Of a DNA stretch of 30,461 nucleotides, positions 1 through 8,759 are shown one piece after another. The stretch is from Bacteroidales bacterium. Its GTDB lineage: Bacteria > Bacteroidota > Bacteroidia > Bacteroidales > Muribaculaceae. A model generated the notes under the pieces. The model was not told where the DNA came from and did not search any database. It saw only the letters and a list, made by a program, of their open reading frames with translations. The stretch covers positions 1-30,461 of the forward strand of contig SFEA01000040.1 of NCBI GenBank assembly GCA_004557385.1. The letters are read 5' to 3'. The number at the start of each line of letters is the position of its first letter. Within the stretch, counting starts at the first letter, position 1. Position numbers and translations under genes: made by a program.

Positions 1-720
1 ATCAAAGAGTTCCTTCGTCATCGGGTTTGTAAGATAAACCGCTCAGAAAACATTGATAGGGAGAAACAACGGAATGAGAATACTAAGTATAGTCTTCCAA
101 ATGCAGATTCTTTTGGCTGGATGCCTGCAATAAACATATGCTATAGCTTTGGCATCGACAATAATCAAATTATGTATATGATTCCCTATTTGCCATTCTA
201 TAATTTTCTGGTTTATCATTTACCACAAGCACTCTATAATTACCCCAACCTGTTTGGAACCAAGGACGCTAAAGATGTTATATCGGCTGTCTATAATGTA
301 TCTGGATATGATACGACTGGAAGTATAGAGGACTATCAACAGTCTTTAATCGACAATGCTTATTGTTACTTTCTTTTACGAGAAGTAAATGGGGAACTCA
401 AAAACAAGATTTTTCGCTTAGATTTATTTCGCCAAATTCTACCCAACGACAAAGATGGCTACGATTTTGCCGGAGGGCTAATGCATGCATTCCGCCATTG
501 TTCTTGGAATGGCATGAAATTGTCATCAGGAAATGGTGAGGCTGAATTGAACTACCTATGGGATTTACCTGTGATGTTGGGAAGAGCAATACTAACAGCC
601 AAAGACTCCGATAATGGCACCACTACATTTGAAGATGAGAACAGAATATGGCAAATCAAATATCACATAGACCCCGACACCAAAGTTTACTATCTCAAAA
701 CGGCATTTGCCAAAGGATAA
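1..720 (+). CDS. Unrecognised protein, 3' part only
   Basis: The frame is open from the first base of the window to the TAA at 718-720, so this is the last 239 codons of a longer gene whose start lies outside. The first internal ATG is at 121, but the 40 codons before it read as ordinary protein, so I do not take it as the start. The product is soluble-looking and rich in aromatic residues (for example a Tyr/Phe-rich stretch at codons 57-72 of the visible part), with no signal peptide, membrane segment or catalytic motif that I can name. The DNA is AT-richer than the core genes downstream, which suggests accessory origin. A probable group II intron remnant begins only about 16 bases after the stop. 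I do not recognise the family. Confidence 0.7.
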   Translation: MKEFLRHRVCKINRSENIDREKQRNENTKYSLPNADSFGWMPAINICYSFGIDNNQIMYMIPYLPFYNFLVYHLPQALYNYPNLFGTKDAKDVISAVYNVSGYDTTGSIEDYQQSLIDNAYCYFLLREVNGELKNKIFRLDLFRQILPNDKDGYDFAGGLMHAFRHCSWNGMKLSSGNGEAELNYLWDLPVMLGRAILTAKDSDNGTTTFEDENRIWQIKYHIDPDTKVYYLKTAFAKG

Positions 721-735
721 AGTAACCCCATATGA

Positions 736-998
736 ATTGAGTAGGAGGTAAACTATAATCGTATGTGTATATCTCCTACTCAAGTGGATTGTTTCATATG
801 TGGAATCCACGGCTTCGGATTTGCCAGCTATTTTCCTTCACGTCATTGGCGATATCAGATAGTTATCCCTTCACCCGCTCACACTCACCGCATTTTAGGA
901 ATGGGAGTGAGACATTTTACATAAGTACCTGCGGCTTCCGCCTTATCGGACAGGCCATTCATGTAGGGTTTTAATGTATCCCTCCTGCCGATTAGAGA
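736..998 (-). mobile_element. Probable group II intron remnant (lacks the reverse transcriptase)
   Basis: On the minus strand this stretch ends in a hairpin with an 11-bp stem (737-747 pairing with 773-783, GTAGGAG/CTCCTAC core) followed by CAATTC. The same hairpin core and the same CAATTC junction occur at the far end of the window (30365-30412), where a domain V-like sequence precedes them. I therefore read 736-783 as intron domain VI and the 3' end. The rest, towards 998, has no gene and looks like structured intron RNA, with runs such as GAAGGGATAAC that resemble domain I segments. This assignment is from memory of the family, not from a fold. No maturase gene and no clear domain V are present, so the element would be a deletion derivative. 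The upper boundary is uncertain; 998 is simply where an antisense gene tail ends. Confidence 0.5.
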
Positions 999-1172
999 TT
1001 ATATCTGTAGACTATTTTCATCCAGCAAGAATTCAAGGATATTCATAAATACAAAGCCATTGTCATCCTGATAGCGCCTGACAGCATCTTCTGTAATAAC
1101 AAATTTAAGGAAACTGTCATCAATACTCTTTAGTGAACGCAATTCCTGCTCTCGCTTCTCTTCTGACGGGAG
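999..1172 (-). pseudogene. C-terminal fragment of an unrecognised gene (antisense)
   Basis: Read on the minus strand, the frame is open from within the permease remnant down to a TAA at 999-1001. The last 43 codons read as convincing protein (motifs FLKFVITEDAVRRYQDDNG and FMNILEFLLDEN). There is no start nearby, so this would be the tail of a gene cut off by a rearrangement. The break with the plus-strand permease must lie somewhere between about 1130 and 1185; both frames are open there and I cannot place it better. The family is not recognised. It lies immediately next to the intron remnant. Confidence 0.4.
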
Positions 1173-2336
1173 ACGGAAAGCCGGAAGGCGCTGTGTTTAC
1201 TTCAACAGCGTTGGCATCCATTTTAGGATGTTTTGCTATGGCTTTCTTGGGAAAACTCCCTTTTGGAATTGCTCCCGGAATGGGATTGAATGCTTTTTTT
1301 GTTTACAGCGTATGCCTTGGAATGGGCTATTCATGGCATTTTGCCCTTACGGCGGTGTTTATAGAAGGGATAATCTTTATCATCCTTACCCTGACCAATG
1401 TAAGTGAGGCCATTGTCAACGCGTTGCCTCAAAGTTTGAAAAATGCCATAGGTGCAGGTATAGGTCTTTTTATTGCATTTTGTGGGATTGAGCAGTTCGG
1501 GCATTATTGTTCATAACGACGCAACGCATGCTGCACTCGGCAACATAACAGAAGTTTCTCCCTTACTTGCTGTCATAGATATAGTCATTACAGGCTTCAT
1601 GTATGCAAAGAAAGTACCGGGTGCTATACTGATAGGTATTGTCATTACCATGTTGATAGGAATTCCGATGGGATTGACGGAGTTTAGAGGCATCGTTTCC
1701 CAACCGGAATCCATCGAACCGCTTTTCTGTAAATTCCAGATTGAGAACATCTTTACATGGAATATGCTGGTGATTGTTTTTACCTTCTTCTTTATTGATA
1801 TGTTTGATACGATGGGAACACTTGTAGGTGTTTGCACAAAGGCGAAGATGATCAAGGATGATGGCAGTATTCCCAGACTAAAAGAGGCATTTTTAGCATA
1901 TGCCATTGCCACGACAGTAGGTGCCTCGATAGGGGCGTCTACAACGACAACGTACGCCGAAAATGCAGCCGGAGTGGCGCAAGGCGGACGTTCTGGCCTG
2001 ACGGCATTTGTTGTGGGATGCTGTTTCATGTTCTCGCTCTTTTTCTCGCCGCTGTTCCTCTCGATTCCGTCTGCAGCCACTGCTTCTGCTCTTGTCATTG
2101 TAGGCCTTCTGATGGTAGAATCGATGGTTAAGATTCCTTTTCATGACTTCTCGGAATCAATACCGGCTTCTATCTGTGTGATCATGATGCCCTTTTCCTA
2201 TTCCATTTCAAATAGGATTCTCTTGGGCATGATTGTTTATGTGGCACAGAAGCTGGTTAGCCGGAATTTCAGGAAACTGACCGTTTCCATGTATATCCTT
2301 GCCGCGCTCTTCGTCCTCAAATTTATATTTATTTAG
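1133..2336 (+). pseudogene. AzgA/NCS2-type purine permease, start missing and frameshifted
   Basis: Two adjacent frames together encode most of an AzgA-family adenine/guanine/hypoxanthine permease, an inner-membrane symporter. The first part (1133-1516) has the family's APGMGLNAFF segment. The second (frame of 1473-2336) has the DMFDTMGTLVG and STTTTYAENAAGVA motifs and the C-terminal hydrophobic helices. The frames join cleanly if one T is removed from the run at 1478-1481, which restores IAFVGLSSSGIIV. The first 30-40 residues expected in the family, including the first membrane helix, are missing: upstream DNA encodes an unrelated antisense tail. A GTG at 1133 falls in frame but is probably not a true start. 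The frameshift alone could be a sequencing error, but the missing 5' end argues for a dead gene. Confidence 0.85.
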
Positions 2337-2359
2337 CTGAGACTGGCTATCTCCGTACC

Positions 2360-2401
2360 ATAAAGACAAAGCGCCAGCAAATGCCGGCGCTTTGTCTTTA
2401 T
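2360..2401. terminator. Strong bidirectional hairpin terminator
   Basis: A near-perfect palindrome with a stem of about 16 bp (ATAAAGACAAAGCGCC paired with GGCGCTTTGTCTTTAT) and a short loop lies between two convergent genes, the permease remnant (+) and the DUF2795 gene (-). It could serve both strands. Confidence 0.8.
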
Positions 2402-2412
2402 AATCAGAAAGT

Positions 2413-2634
2413 TTAATATTCTTCTTCGTCGAAGAAGAAGTCGTCTTTGCTTGGATAGTCGGGCCAAATGTCCTCTATGGTTTCATATACTTCGCCCTCA
2501 TCCTCTATTTCCTGAAGATTTTCAATCACTTCGGCAGGTGCGCCCGAACGCATTGCGTAATCAATCAATTCATCTTTTGTTGCAGGCCAAGGAGCATCTT
2601 CAAGCTTTGTTGCTAATTCAAGTGTCCAATACAT
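2413..2634 (-). CDS. DUF2795 family protein
   Basis: A 73-residue acidic cytoplasmic protein. Residues 16-27 (WPATKDELIDYA) and the following GAPAEVIENL segment match the DUF2795 pattern common in Bacteroidetes, where a small helical domain of unknown function carries a conserved WP-x-TK-x-ELI motif. The C-terminus is strongly acidic (FFFDEEEY). It starts at the ATG at 2634-2632. A good promoter lies about 115 bases upstream (2750-2781), leaving a leader of roughly 110 bases. It stands alone, convergent with the decayed permease, with the terminator 2360-2401 just past its stop. Its role is unknown. Confidence 0.85.
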   Translation of the reverse strand: MYWTLELATKLEDAPWPATKDELIDYAMRSGAPAEVIENLQEIEDEGEVYETIEDIWPDYPSKDDFFFDEEEY

Positions 2635-2749
2635 AGTCTTTATAATTTAAATATTCATATTGTTATCAAAAAACGCATAATGGCTACCCGAAGCATCGGT
2701 GGTGCATTGTCGCAAATACTATCGGAAACCACTATTCCTATTTTTGCCG

Positions 2750-2781
2750 CAAAAGTAATACTATTATTTTGTAAACGACAA
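2750..2781 (-). promoter_or_regulatory. Bacteroidetes-type promoter for the DUF2795 gene
   Basis: On the minus strand, TTG (2781-2779), a 21-base spacer and TACTTTTG (2757-2750) fit the TTG/TAnnTTTG pattern of the major Bacteroidetes sigma factor. Confidence 0.6.
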
Positions 2782-2923
2782 CTTTATATGAAAAAAAACA
2801 ACAAAAAATGCCGTTTTAATGTTAAATCGTGCAAAACGCCATTGTGCTTTCGCGCAGAGTGCTTAACAAACGTGTAGGAGCACAGCAAAATAGAGGCGAA
2901 AATCACTATCTTTGCAATGTATT

Positions 2924-2998
2924 GCGAAAATAGGCTGCACCTCGGCATAACGCTCAAGCCATGCTTGGCGATTCTGCTCTCGGTTTGCACTATTTTTG
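2924..2998. repeat. Promoter-bearing intergenic repeat, copy A (inverted)
   Basis: The reverse complement of this stretch shares both ends with the repeats at 9819-9907 and 9919-10003: an ATAGTGCAA-CCGAG-GCAGAA end and a GTTATGCCGAGG-GCAGCCTATTTTCGC end, with a different centre. The plus strand ends in TTTGCACTATTTTTG, giving a -7 element TATTTTTG (2991-2998) that would start transcription about 20 bases before the patatin gene. A TTG at 2965-2967 sits 23 bases upstream, slightly too far. Confidence 0.6.
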
Positions 2999-3025
2999 CA
3001 GCAAAACCAAACGGGAAGAAACAAC

Positions 3026-3871
3026 ATGAAACAAGGACTTGTGCTTGAAGGCGGCGCCATGCGCGGACTGTTCACTGCGGGCGTTATTGACGTGATGATG
3101 GAGAATGGCATTGACTTCGACGGGCTGATTGGCGTGTCGGCGGGGTCGAGTTTTGGTTGCAACTACAAGAGCCGGCAGCCCGGACGCGTGCTGCGCTACA
3201 ACCTGCGCTACGGACGCGACCCTCGCTATATGGGCTGGCGCACGCTGCTCACCACTGGCAACCTTGTGGGTGCCGAATTTGCCTACCACACGCTGCCTTT
3301 GGAGCTCGACATATTCGACATCCCCACTTTTGAGAACAACCCGATGGAGTTTCACATGGTTTGCACCGACTGCCTCACCGGCAACCCGGTGTATCACCGC
3401 ATGGACCGCGTGACCCATAGCGAACTGGAATGGCTGCGCGCCTCGGCATCGATGCCGTTGGTCACGAAGCCTGTGAAGGTTGACGGCATGGTGATGCTTG
3501 ATGGCGGCATCAGCGACTCCATACCGCTGAAGCACTTCCAGAGCATTGGCTTCGAGCGAAACGTGGTGGTGCTCACTCGCGAACGCGCCTATCGCAAACA
3601 ACCTGCCACACTGTGGCCCTACCGGCTGCTTATGCGCCGCTACCCTGCCATCACCCGTGCCATGGCTCAGCGACACGCAATGTATAACAACCAACTCGCT
3701 TTTGTGCAGCAACAGGAGGCTTTGGGCAACACCTTCGTGATTGCGCCACAGCAACCGCTGCCCATTGCCCGAACCGACATGGACCCGCAAAAAATTAAGA
3801 ATGTGTATGAAATAGGCCGCAGCACCTGCACTGCCCTATTGCCTGAGCTAAAGAAGTTTCTGAAAAAATAA
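3026..3871 (+). CDS. Patatin-like phospholipase / acyl hydrolase
   Basis: A 281-residue protein of the patatin (RssA/YjjU-like) family, serine-aspartate dyad lipid acyl hydrolases. The start of the fold is visible as an oxyanion-hole glycine run (LEGGAMRG, residues 7-14), the nucleophile elbow G-V-S-A-G with Ser38, and the catalytic Asp159 in the DGG motif. No signal peptide is present, so it probably acts in the cytoplasm or at the inner membrane face. I start it at the ATG at 3026 because the family begins with this KxGLVLEGGGMRG segment; the in-frame sequence before it is not conserved-looking and overlaps the promoter. It converges with the methyltransferase gene, 17 bases apart. The substrate is unknown. 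Confidence 0.9.
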   Translation: MKQGLVLEGGAMRGLFTAGVIDVMMENGIDFDGLIGVSAGSSFGCNYKSRQPGRVLRYNLRYGRDPRYMGWRTLLTTGNLVGAEFAYHTLPLELDIFDIPTFENNPMEFHMVCTDCLTGNPVYHRMDRVTHSELEWLRASASMPLVTKPVKVDGMVMLDGGISDSIPLKHFQSIGFERNVVVLTRERAYRKQPATLWPYRLLMRRYPAITRAMAQRHAMYNNQLAFVQQQEALGNTFVIAPQQPLPIARTDMDPQKIKNVYEIGRSTCTALLPELKKFLKK

Positions 3872-3888
3872 CATAGCCTCACACGGAC

Positions 3889-4629
3889 TTATTCTGCCAC
3901 CTGCAGTTCGGCAAGATAGTCGTAATGCTCGCCCTCCTTCACCATTCGGCAAGTGAAGCCGTTCAACTCGGCGTGTAGGCTCAGTGTGCCGAAGTCGATA
4001 TACAGCCAATCGAAGCTATCGCCTTGAATGTTGCCATATCGCATGGCAAAATCCACTTGCCCGTAGTAGTCGCCAGCCAAGTCGATATCCACGCTGCCAT
4101 CTTCGTCTTCGTAGATGTAAATCAAGTCACTGCTGTCCATCAAAATTTTTCCGCCCGGAGCAAGCAACTGCCTCATGCGGCTGAAAAACATGGGCATATT
4201 CTCCATTCGCTGTATCATTCCGGCACCGTTCATAAGCAGCAAAATGGTGTCGAAGCGGTCGCACAGACGCTCATCGAACAAGTTCACAGCACGCGCATCT
4301 TTCACGCCACGTTGGCGCATCACATCCACCGACAGCTGCGAGATGTCGATGGCACACACCTTCTTGCCCATTTGCTCAAGCGCAAGGGCATGGCATCCGC
4401 TGCCTGCACCCACATCGAGAATGTTGCCCGATGCAAGGCGCAACGCCTCCTGCTCGATAGCAGGCATCTTGTCGAAGCCTCGAAACAGCACCTCCACAGG
4501 CATCTCGTCGTCGTCGAACATTGTTGATGTCACAATCAGGCGTTTGGCTTTGCCCGTGCTATGATAGTCGGCAATGGCTCGACCCATAGGGTCGCTCTCG
4601 GGTGGGATAAGATAGGTGGTGGATTCCAT
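3889..4629 (-). CDS. Class I SAM-dependent methyltransferase
   Basis: A 246-residue cytoplasmic protein with a Rossmann methyltransferase domain at about residues 65-175. Motif I is ILDVGAGSGCHALAL; the acidic end of beta strand 2 appears in VCAIDIS, and the post-motif segment FDTILLLMNGAGMIQ contains the typical strand 4 region. The last 80 residues, rich in Asp and Tyr, probably form a substrate-binding lid. The ATG at 4629 is the only sensible start. It is the last gene of a minus-strand series (barrel protein, LptC, CorC-like, this gene), 80 bases after the preceding stop, so co-transcription is possible. The methyl acceptor cannot be predicted. Confidence 0.85.
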   Translation of the reverse strand: MESTTYLIPPESDPMGRAIADYHSTGKAKRLIVTSTMFDDDEMPVEVLFRGFDKMPAIEQEALRLASGNILDVGAGSGCHALALEQMGKKVCAIDISQLSVDVMRQRGVKDARAVNLFDERLCDRFDTILLLMNGAGMIQRMENMPMFFSRMRQLLAPGGKILMDSSDLIYIYEDEDGSVDIDLAGDYYGQVDFAMRYGNIQGDSFDWLYIDFGTLSLHAELNGFTCRMVKEGEHYDYLAELQVAE

Positions 4630-4709
4630 AATAATAGAGTGTAGAACGAATATAATTATTTTTTTCTTGTGGCGAAAAAGTTCTAACGCCCGATGTTTCG
4701 TGCGTTTGT

Positions 4710-6011
4710 TCAGTCTTGCTCGGCAACCGCACCTTCAGGCAGCACTTCAAGGCGCACAAGTTCAATCTTGGCAGCCGTCTTTTTAAGCACGGTAATCACA
4801 AAGCGGTCGATACGCAGTGTCTCGCCCTCGTCGGGCAATTCTTCGAGGTTAAACAGCAAGTATCCGGCAAGGGTTTGATAGTCGTCTTTTTCCGGGATAT
4901 CAAGGTTATATGCTTCGTTGATGGCTTCAATTTCGAGGCGTCCCGAAAGCTCGTAGACGTTGTCGGAAATGCGGCGCGACACCAGCTTTTTGCGCTTGCG
5001 ATCATGCTCGTCCTCAATCTCGCCAAAGATTTCCTCCACAAGGTCTTCAAGAGTGAGCATTCCAGCAGTGCCGCCAAACTCGTCAACCACAATGGTGACA
5101 CTCTTTTTTGCGCTAAGCATGTTCTGCATCAGTTGCTTGGCGAGCATTGTTTCGGGTGCAAACATCACCGGCTTGATGTTCTTGGTCCAATCAGAATCTT
5201 TTTTAAACAACTCGCACACATGAATGTATCCGAGAATATTGTCAATGTCCTCGCGATAAACCAGAATCTTCGACAAGCCGGTTTCGGTGAACATTCGCGA
5301 CAGGCGTTCACGCGAGGTGCTGTCGATGTCGATAGCCACAATCTCGTTGCGCGGAATCATGCAGTCGCGCAGATGCAGGTTGGAAAATTCGAGGGCGTTC
5401 TGAAATATTTTCACCTCCTTTTCCACCGTGGCATTCTCGTCCTCACGGGTGTCGATGGTTTCCTGCAGATAGGCATCGAGTTCGCCCACGGTGATTACGC
5501 CCAGTTGCTTTCCGCTGGTCTTGATGCCAAACAGGCGCATAAGCATGTTCGACAGCGCCGACGAAAACCACGATATGGGATAAAGCACGGTGTAGCACAG
5601 CAGCAGAGGCAAAGCAAAGGTGCGAAGCGAATCATTAGGGTTGATGCGGAAAATGGTTTTCGGCAAAAACTCGCCCACAATTAGGATAATGCCGGTGCTT
5701 ATGAGCGTCTGCGCCAGCAACACCAGCGCATCGTTGCCGAGCCACGAGTTTAGCCACCCTTCCATGAGCATGGCGGTGCCCATACCGTAGATTACGAGCA
5801 TGATGTTATTGCCCACGAGCATTGTGGATATGAACATATTCTTATTATGGTAGAACAGGTTCACAATCTTGTTTATCAAGCCACCCTTGGCGGCATCAAT
5901 TTCAACACGCACATTGTTCGACGACACAAAGGCAATTTCCATTCCGGAAAAGAACGCCGAGAAAATCATCGACACGATGGTGAGTATGAGCATATTGTTG
6001 GATATTTCCAT
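4710..6011 (-). CDS. CorC/CNNM family (hemolysin-like) transmembrane CBS protein
   Basis: A 433-residue inner-membrane protein. An N-terminal DUF21/CNNM domain (about 1-195) has several hydrophobic helices and the EIAFVSSNN segment. A pair of CBS domains follows (about 205-330), with the IVVDEFGGTAGMLTLEDLVEEIFGEI motif at the second one. A CorC_HlyC domain lies at about 345-425 (YELSGRLEIEAINE to VITVLKKTAAKIE). Members are linked to Mg/Co ion transport or its regulation, and in Bacteroidetes the gliding/type IX-associated GldE is a relative; I cannot say which applies here. It lies 22 bases downstream of lptC, so the two are very likely one transcript. Confidence 0.9.
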   Translation of the reverse strand: MEISNNMLILTIVSMIFSAFFSGMEIAFVSSNNVRVEIDAAKGGLINKIVNLFYHNKNMFISTMLVGNNIMLVIYGMGTAMLMEGWLNSWLGNDALVLLAQTLISTGIILIVGEFLPKTIFRINPNDSLRTFALPLLLCYTVLYPISWFSSALSNMLMRLFGIKTSGKQLGVITVGELDAYLQETIDTREDENATVEKEVKIFQNALEFSNLHLRDCMIPRNEIVAIDIDSTSRERLSRMFTETGLSKILVYREDIDNILGYIHVCELFKKDSDWTKNIKPVMFAPETMLAKQLMQNMLSAKKSVTIVVDEFGGTAGMLTLEDLVEEIFGEIEDEHDRKRKKLVSRRISDNVYELSGRLEIEAINEAYNLDIPEKDDYQTLAGYLLFNLEELPDEGETLRIDRFVITVLKKTAAKIELVRLEVLPEGAVAEQD

Positions 6012-6033
6012 TGCTTGGTGGTGAGAGATTTTG

Positions 6034-6660
6034 TTATGGGGTTGTTAGTGTTGCTGTTGCTGTTTTAGTATTGGTTTGGGCTGGAGCGGGCTGCTGGCTG
6101 CTCTTCATGCGGTCCTCGTCGATTGGCAGAATTGCCATCACGCGGTTGATGGAGTAGCGTGTGAGATCTTGGTTCGACTTGAAGCCGTAGCCCTCAATCA
6201 CGCGGTCGATGCGCTCGATGTGCACAAACGAGTCGCTGCGAACCTCCTGCCAGCGTTGGTCCCAGAAGAGCTGGTTGGTGAGAATCAGCTCCTTCTTTAC
6301 GTTTTGAATGCGCACATTTCCGTCGAGCCGCCACAGCTGTTTTTGAGTGTCGTACATTGCCGAGTCGCAACGCACGGTTGCAATCACCTTAAACTTGTCG
6401 TCGAACTGCTCGAGATAGGCGCCTTCGGGGAATCGCCAACGCGGATTGCTGCCGCCGTCGTAGACATACCACACCGGCGTGGTGATGCGATATTGCGTTA
6501 TGCCCGAATCGCTAATGAGTGTCTTCACGCTGTGAGTCACCATCATCGGCACTTTGTCGGGGTCGAGTGGCTTTGACGCAACCTTTTCATCCTTTTTTGT
6601 GCACGACAGCAAAAGGCCGGCAAAGAATAGCGAAAGCAATATGTAGCGTGAAAATCTCAT
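6034..6660 (-). CDS. lptC: LptC-type LPS export protein (lipoprotein)
   Basis: A 208-residue protein that starts with a lipoprotein signal: hydrophobic residues 6-19, then LLLSC with Cys20 as the lipidated residue. The mature part matches the LptC pattern: repeated beta-strand segments around SDSGITQYRITTPVWYVYD, a FDDKFKVIATVRCDSAMYDTQ segment and a WRLDGNVRIQNVKKE segment. LptC receives lipopolysaccharide from LptBFG at the inner membrane and passes it to LptA in the periplasm; the E. coli protein is held by a helix, whereas Bacteroidetes versions are commonly lipoproteins. A Gln/Thr/Ala-rich tail follows. It precedes the CorC-like gene by 22 bases and follows the barrel gene by 97. Confidence 0.88.
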   Translation of the reverse strand: MRFSRYILLSLFFAGLLLSCTKKDEKVASKPLDPDKVPMMVTHSVKTLISDSGITQYRITTPVWYVYDGGSNPRWRFPEGAYLEQFDDKFKVIATVRCDSAMYDTQKQLWRLDGNVRIQNVKKELILTNQLFWDQRWQEVRSDSFVHIERIDRVIEGYGFKSNQDLTRYSINRVMAILPIDEDRMKSSQQPAPAQTNTKTATATLTTP

Positions 6661-6757
6661 TATATCAAATCGTTGTGGCGCTTAGCCCCTGTGGCTGCAC
6701 GTTGGGTTGTTAGCTCCGATGCCAAACCAAGCAGGGTGCGTTTCCACAAGAAAAATA

Positions 6758-8014
6758 TTATCGGATTTTGTTTTGCCAGAACCACATTTCGTTGAAGGTC
6801 ACGCCGAGGGTGATGTTGAGGTAATCTTCCTTAACCAGCACTGTGGGCGACGATGTGCGGTGCTTATATTCAACACCGATATTAACCAGCGTTTTGCCGC
6901 CGGGCACCGGCAGGCTCACACCCACGCTTGCGCCATAGTCGCGCACGCCGTTACCGGCGATGTTCATATAATCGTTGTTGTAGTAAGCACCCATGCGATA
7001 GGTGGTGCGCTTGAAGTAGCCGCCACGCGGGTTTGGCTGATACGACAAGCCGGCTGCCACCTTCCAACGGTTGTTGAAGTTGAGGTTTGTGCCTTCGGTG
7101 TCGAAGCTTGGCAGCGGGGTGAACTTGGCGTTCTTCCAAGGCTGATAAGTGAAATCAAGCTCGGCAGTGAGGCGATTGTTGTGAGTGTAGCTAATACCCA
7201 CGCCGTAGGTCGAAGGGATGTCGTATTTGCCACCCATGCTGATGGTGTCGGTTGACGACAATTTCTTATCCTGGCTGTCGAAATATGTTCCCCAAGTGTT
7301 GCCATGCAGCGATTTGCCCAGCGAATACACGGCACCGATGGTTGCATAGTTCTTGCGATTGAAGCGATGGGTGTATTGAGCACCGAATTGCAAGCCCCAG
7401 TCGCGCACCTGAACAATACGTTCAAACAGCGTTGTGGAACCGGCGCCCGACGAAAAGGCATAAGTGCTGTTTACCGTCGAACCAAACACATACGAAGCAT
7501 TGAAACCCACCGACAATCCGGCAATAGGACGAATGCCGTAGCCCACATACAACTGGTTGATGCCGCCATCGCCCACGCGTTGGTCAGAACCGTTGTCAAT
7601 CGATTTGCCATAGTTATATCCCACAGCCGAGAACGGAATCACACCCACACTTGCTCCCATGTTCTTCGAGATAGGGAACTGCATGGTGATGTAGTCGAGG
7701 CCGCCACCAAAGGCATTGCCTCGTTCGTCGCCGTCTTGCGACCACGATTGCGAGAGGTCGAGCCCCATGTCGAACAGGAATGTGAGCGAGTCGGTGGCTG
7801 CATACGAAGCAGGGTTCATGGCGTTCACCAATCTGCCGTTTTGCATAGCGTAGCCCACGCCGCCCATCGAGCGCTGAATGCCTGTGGCGCCGTCGCCCAG
7901 CAAGCCGTAGCCAAATTTCGAATATGGGCTTGTGATGCCTTGTGCACTAAGTTGTGCCACTGTGGCGATTGCCATCAATGCCACTAAAAGAATTGAACTA
8001 TATACCTTTTTCAT
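6758..8014 (-). CDS. Outer-membrane beta-barrel protein, FadL/OmpP1-like
   Basis: A 418-residue exported protein. A signal peptide (about 1-23, ending in QLSAQ) is followed by SPYSKFGYGLLGDGATG and RSMGGVGYAM, the start seen in many Bacteroidetes outer-membrane transport (OmpP1/FadL-related) proteins. Alternating-residue beta strands and aromatic girdles run to the end, and the C-terminal Trp-rich FNEMWFWQNK suits a barrel. I start at the ATG at 8014 because signal peptide features follow at once; the open frame before it is not protein-like. A TAACTTTG element (8145-8152) could be its -7 box, giving a leader of about 120 bases. The substrate is unknown. It is upstream of lptC and may share its transcript. 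Confidence 0.85.
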   Translation of the reverse strand: MKKVYSSILLVALMAIATVAQLSAQGITSPYSKFGYGLLGDGATGIQRSMGGVGYAMQNGRLVNAMNPASYAATDSLTFLFDMGLDLSQSWSQDGDERGNAFGGGLDYITMQFPISKNMGASVGVIPFSAVGYNYGKSIDNGSDQRVGDGGINQLYVGYGIRPIAGLSVGFNASYVFGSTVNSTYAFSSGAGSTTLFERIVQVRDWGLQFGAQYTHRFNRKNYATIGAVYSLGKSLHGNTWGTYFDSQDKKLSSTDTISMGGKYDIPSTYGVGISYTHNNRLTAELDFTYQPWKNAKFTPLPSFDTEGTNLNFNNRWKVAAGLSYQPNPRGGYFKRTTYRMGAYYNNDYMNIAGNGVRDYGASVGVSLPVPGGKTLVNIGVEYKHRTSSPTVLVKEDYLNITLGVTFNEMWFWQNKIR

Positions 8015-8144
8015 TTTCAATGTTTGTTCTCTCTTGTAGGGTGAAAAAAAATTTGCTTGAACGTGCCGAGCCGAGCATTGCCGCCTTGCCATCACGTCGG
8101 CTAATTAGCGACGCAGCCCTTCAACCGAGCATACATTCAAAGTG

Positions 8145-8152
8145 CAAAGTTA
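8145..8152 (-). promoter_or_regulatory. -7 promoter element for the barrel gene
   Basis: TAACTTTG on the minus strand fits TAnnTTTG exactly, but no TTG stands at the usual distance upstream, so this is a half-supported promoter. Confidence 0.35.
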
Positions 8153-8328
8153 GTAAAACTTGGTCTGATTATGGGCATTTTAAATGTTTTTTGCTAAACA
8201 AACAAGCCAATATGGCTCTTTTTATGCGATAATGCGGCTGAAAGCGCCAGCATCTGCCGAATTTTGCCAACGAAACCCGCCATTGCCGCAGCATTTACAC
8301 CGCCAATCGGCAGTCGGCGGCGTGAGGC

Positions 8329-8733
8329 TTATTCGGGCTTGGCGGCTGCGTCTTTTTTCTCTTCGCGGCCAATCATATACGAGGCATATATCTGCACCAA
8401 TGCGCCGGCAAGCAAAAAGGCAATCCAGTCGGTTCCGCCCCACTCGTTGCCGTAGTTAAACAGCAGATATGCCGACACGCAATAGAGCAATGCCGACATA
8501 CGCTCCAGCCCGTGCAAGCGCTTCACCCTGAAGTTTTTGCCCTCATACACCTGCGTGGCGCGCACCACAAAGGCAAGCGCAGCACCGGCGGCATAAACGT
8601 AGCGCATCAGCATCATTTCTTCCTTCATGATGCCCAGCAACGGGAACGCTGCCGCCACCAGCAGCATGAGCATTGCCACGGCGAGGCAAACATTCTGTAT
8701 CTTGACAATGAGTTGTTTGTTGATATTCTTCAT
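8329..8733 (-). CDS. Small membrane protein of unknown function
   Basis: A 134-residue protein with four likely membrane helices (about 12-34, 42-60, 80-95 and 102-121) and a charged Lys/Glu/Ala tail (REEKKDAAAKPE). It starts at the ATG at 8733. It follows the DivIC/FtsB-like gene by 26 bases and is the third gene of the trmD series, so co-transcription is likely. I recognise no named domain; conserved membrane proteins of this size next to divIC in Bacteroidales remain uncharacterised as far as I know. Confidence 0.8.
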   Translation of the reverse strand: MKNINKQLIVKIQNVCLAVAMLMLLVAAAFPLLGIMKEEMMLMRYVYAAGAALAFVVRATQVYEGKNFRVKRLHGLERMSALLYCVSAYLLFNYGNEWGGTDWIAFLLAGALVQIYASYMIGREEKKDAAAKPE

Positions 8734-8759
8734 TCTGTAAATTATTGATTTCTTGTTTG

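Noticed and set aside
741..783. Simple terminator for the first gene
   Set aside because: The hairpin is followed by no T run, and its core and junction recur at the group II intron end at 30365-30412, so domain VI explains it better.
765..974. Open frame of 69 codons within the intron remnant
   Set aside because: It lies in what looks like structured intron sequence and has no start context or recognisable protein features.
4716..5684. 322-codon open frame opposite the CorC-like gene
   Set aside because: Antisense shadow of a conserved membrane protein with CBS domains.
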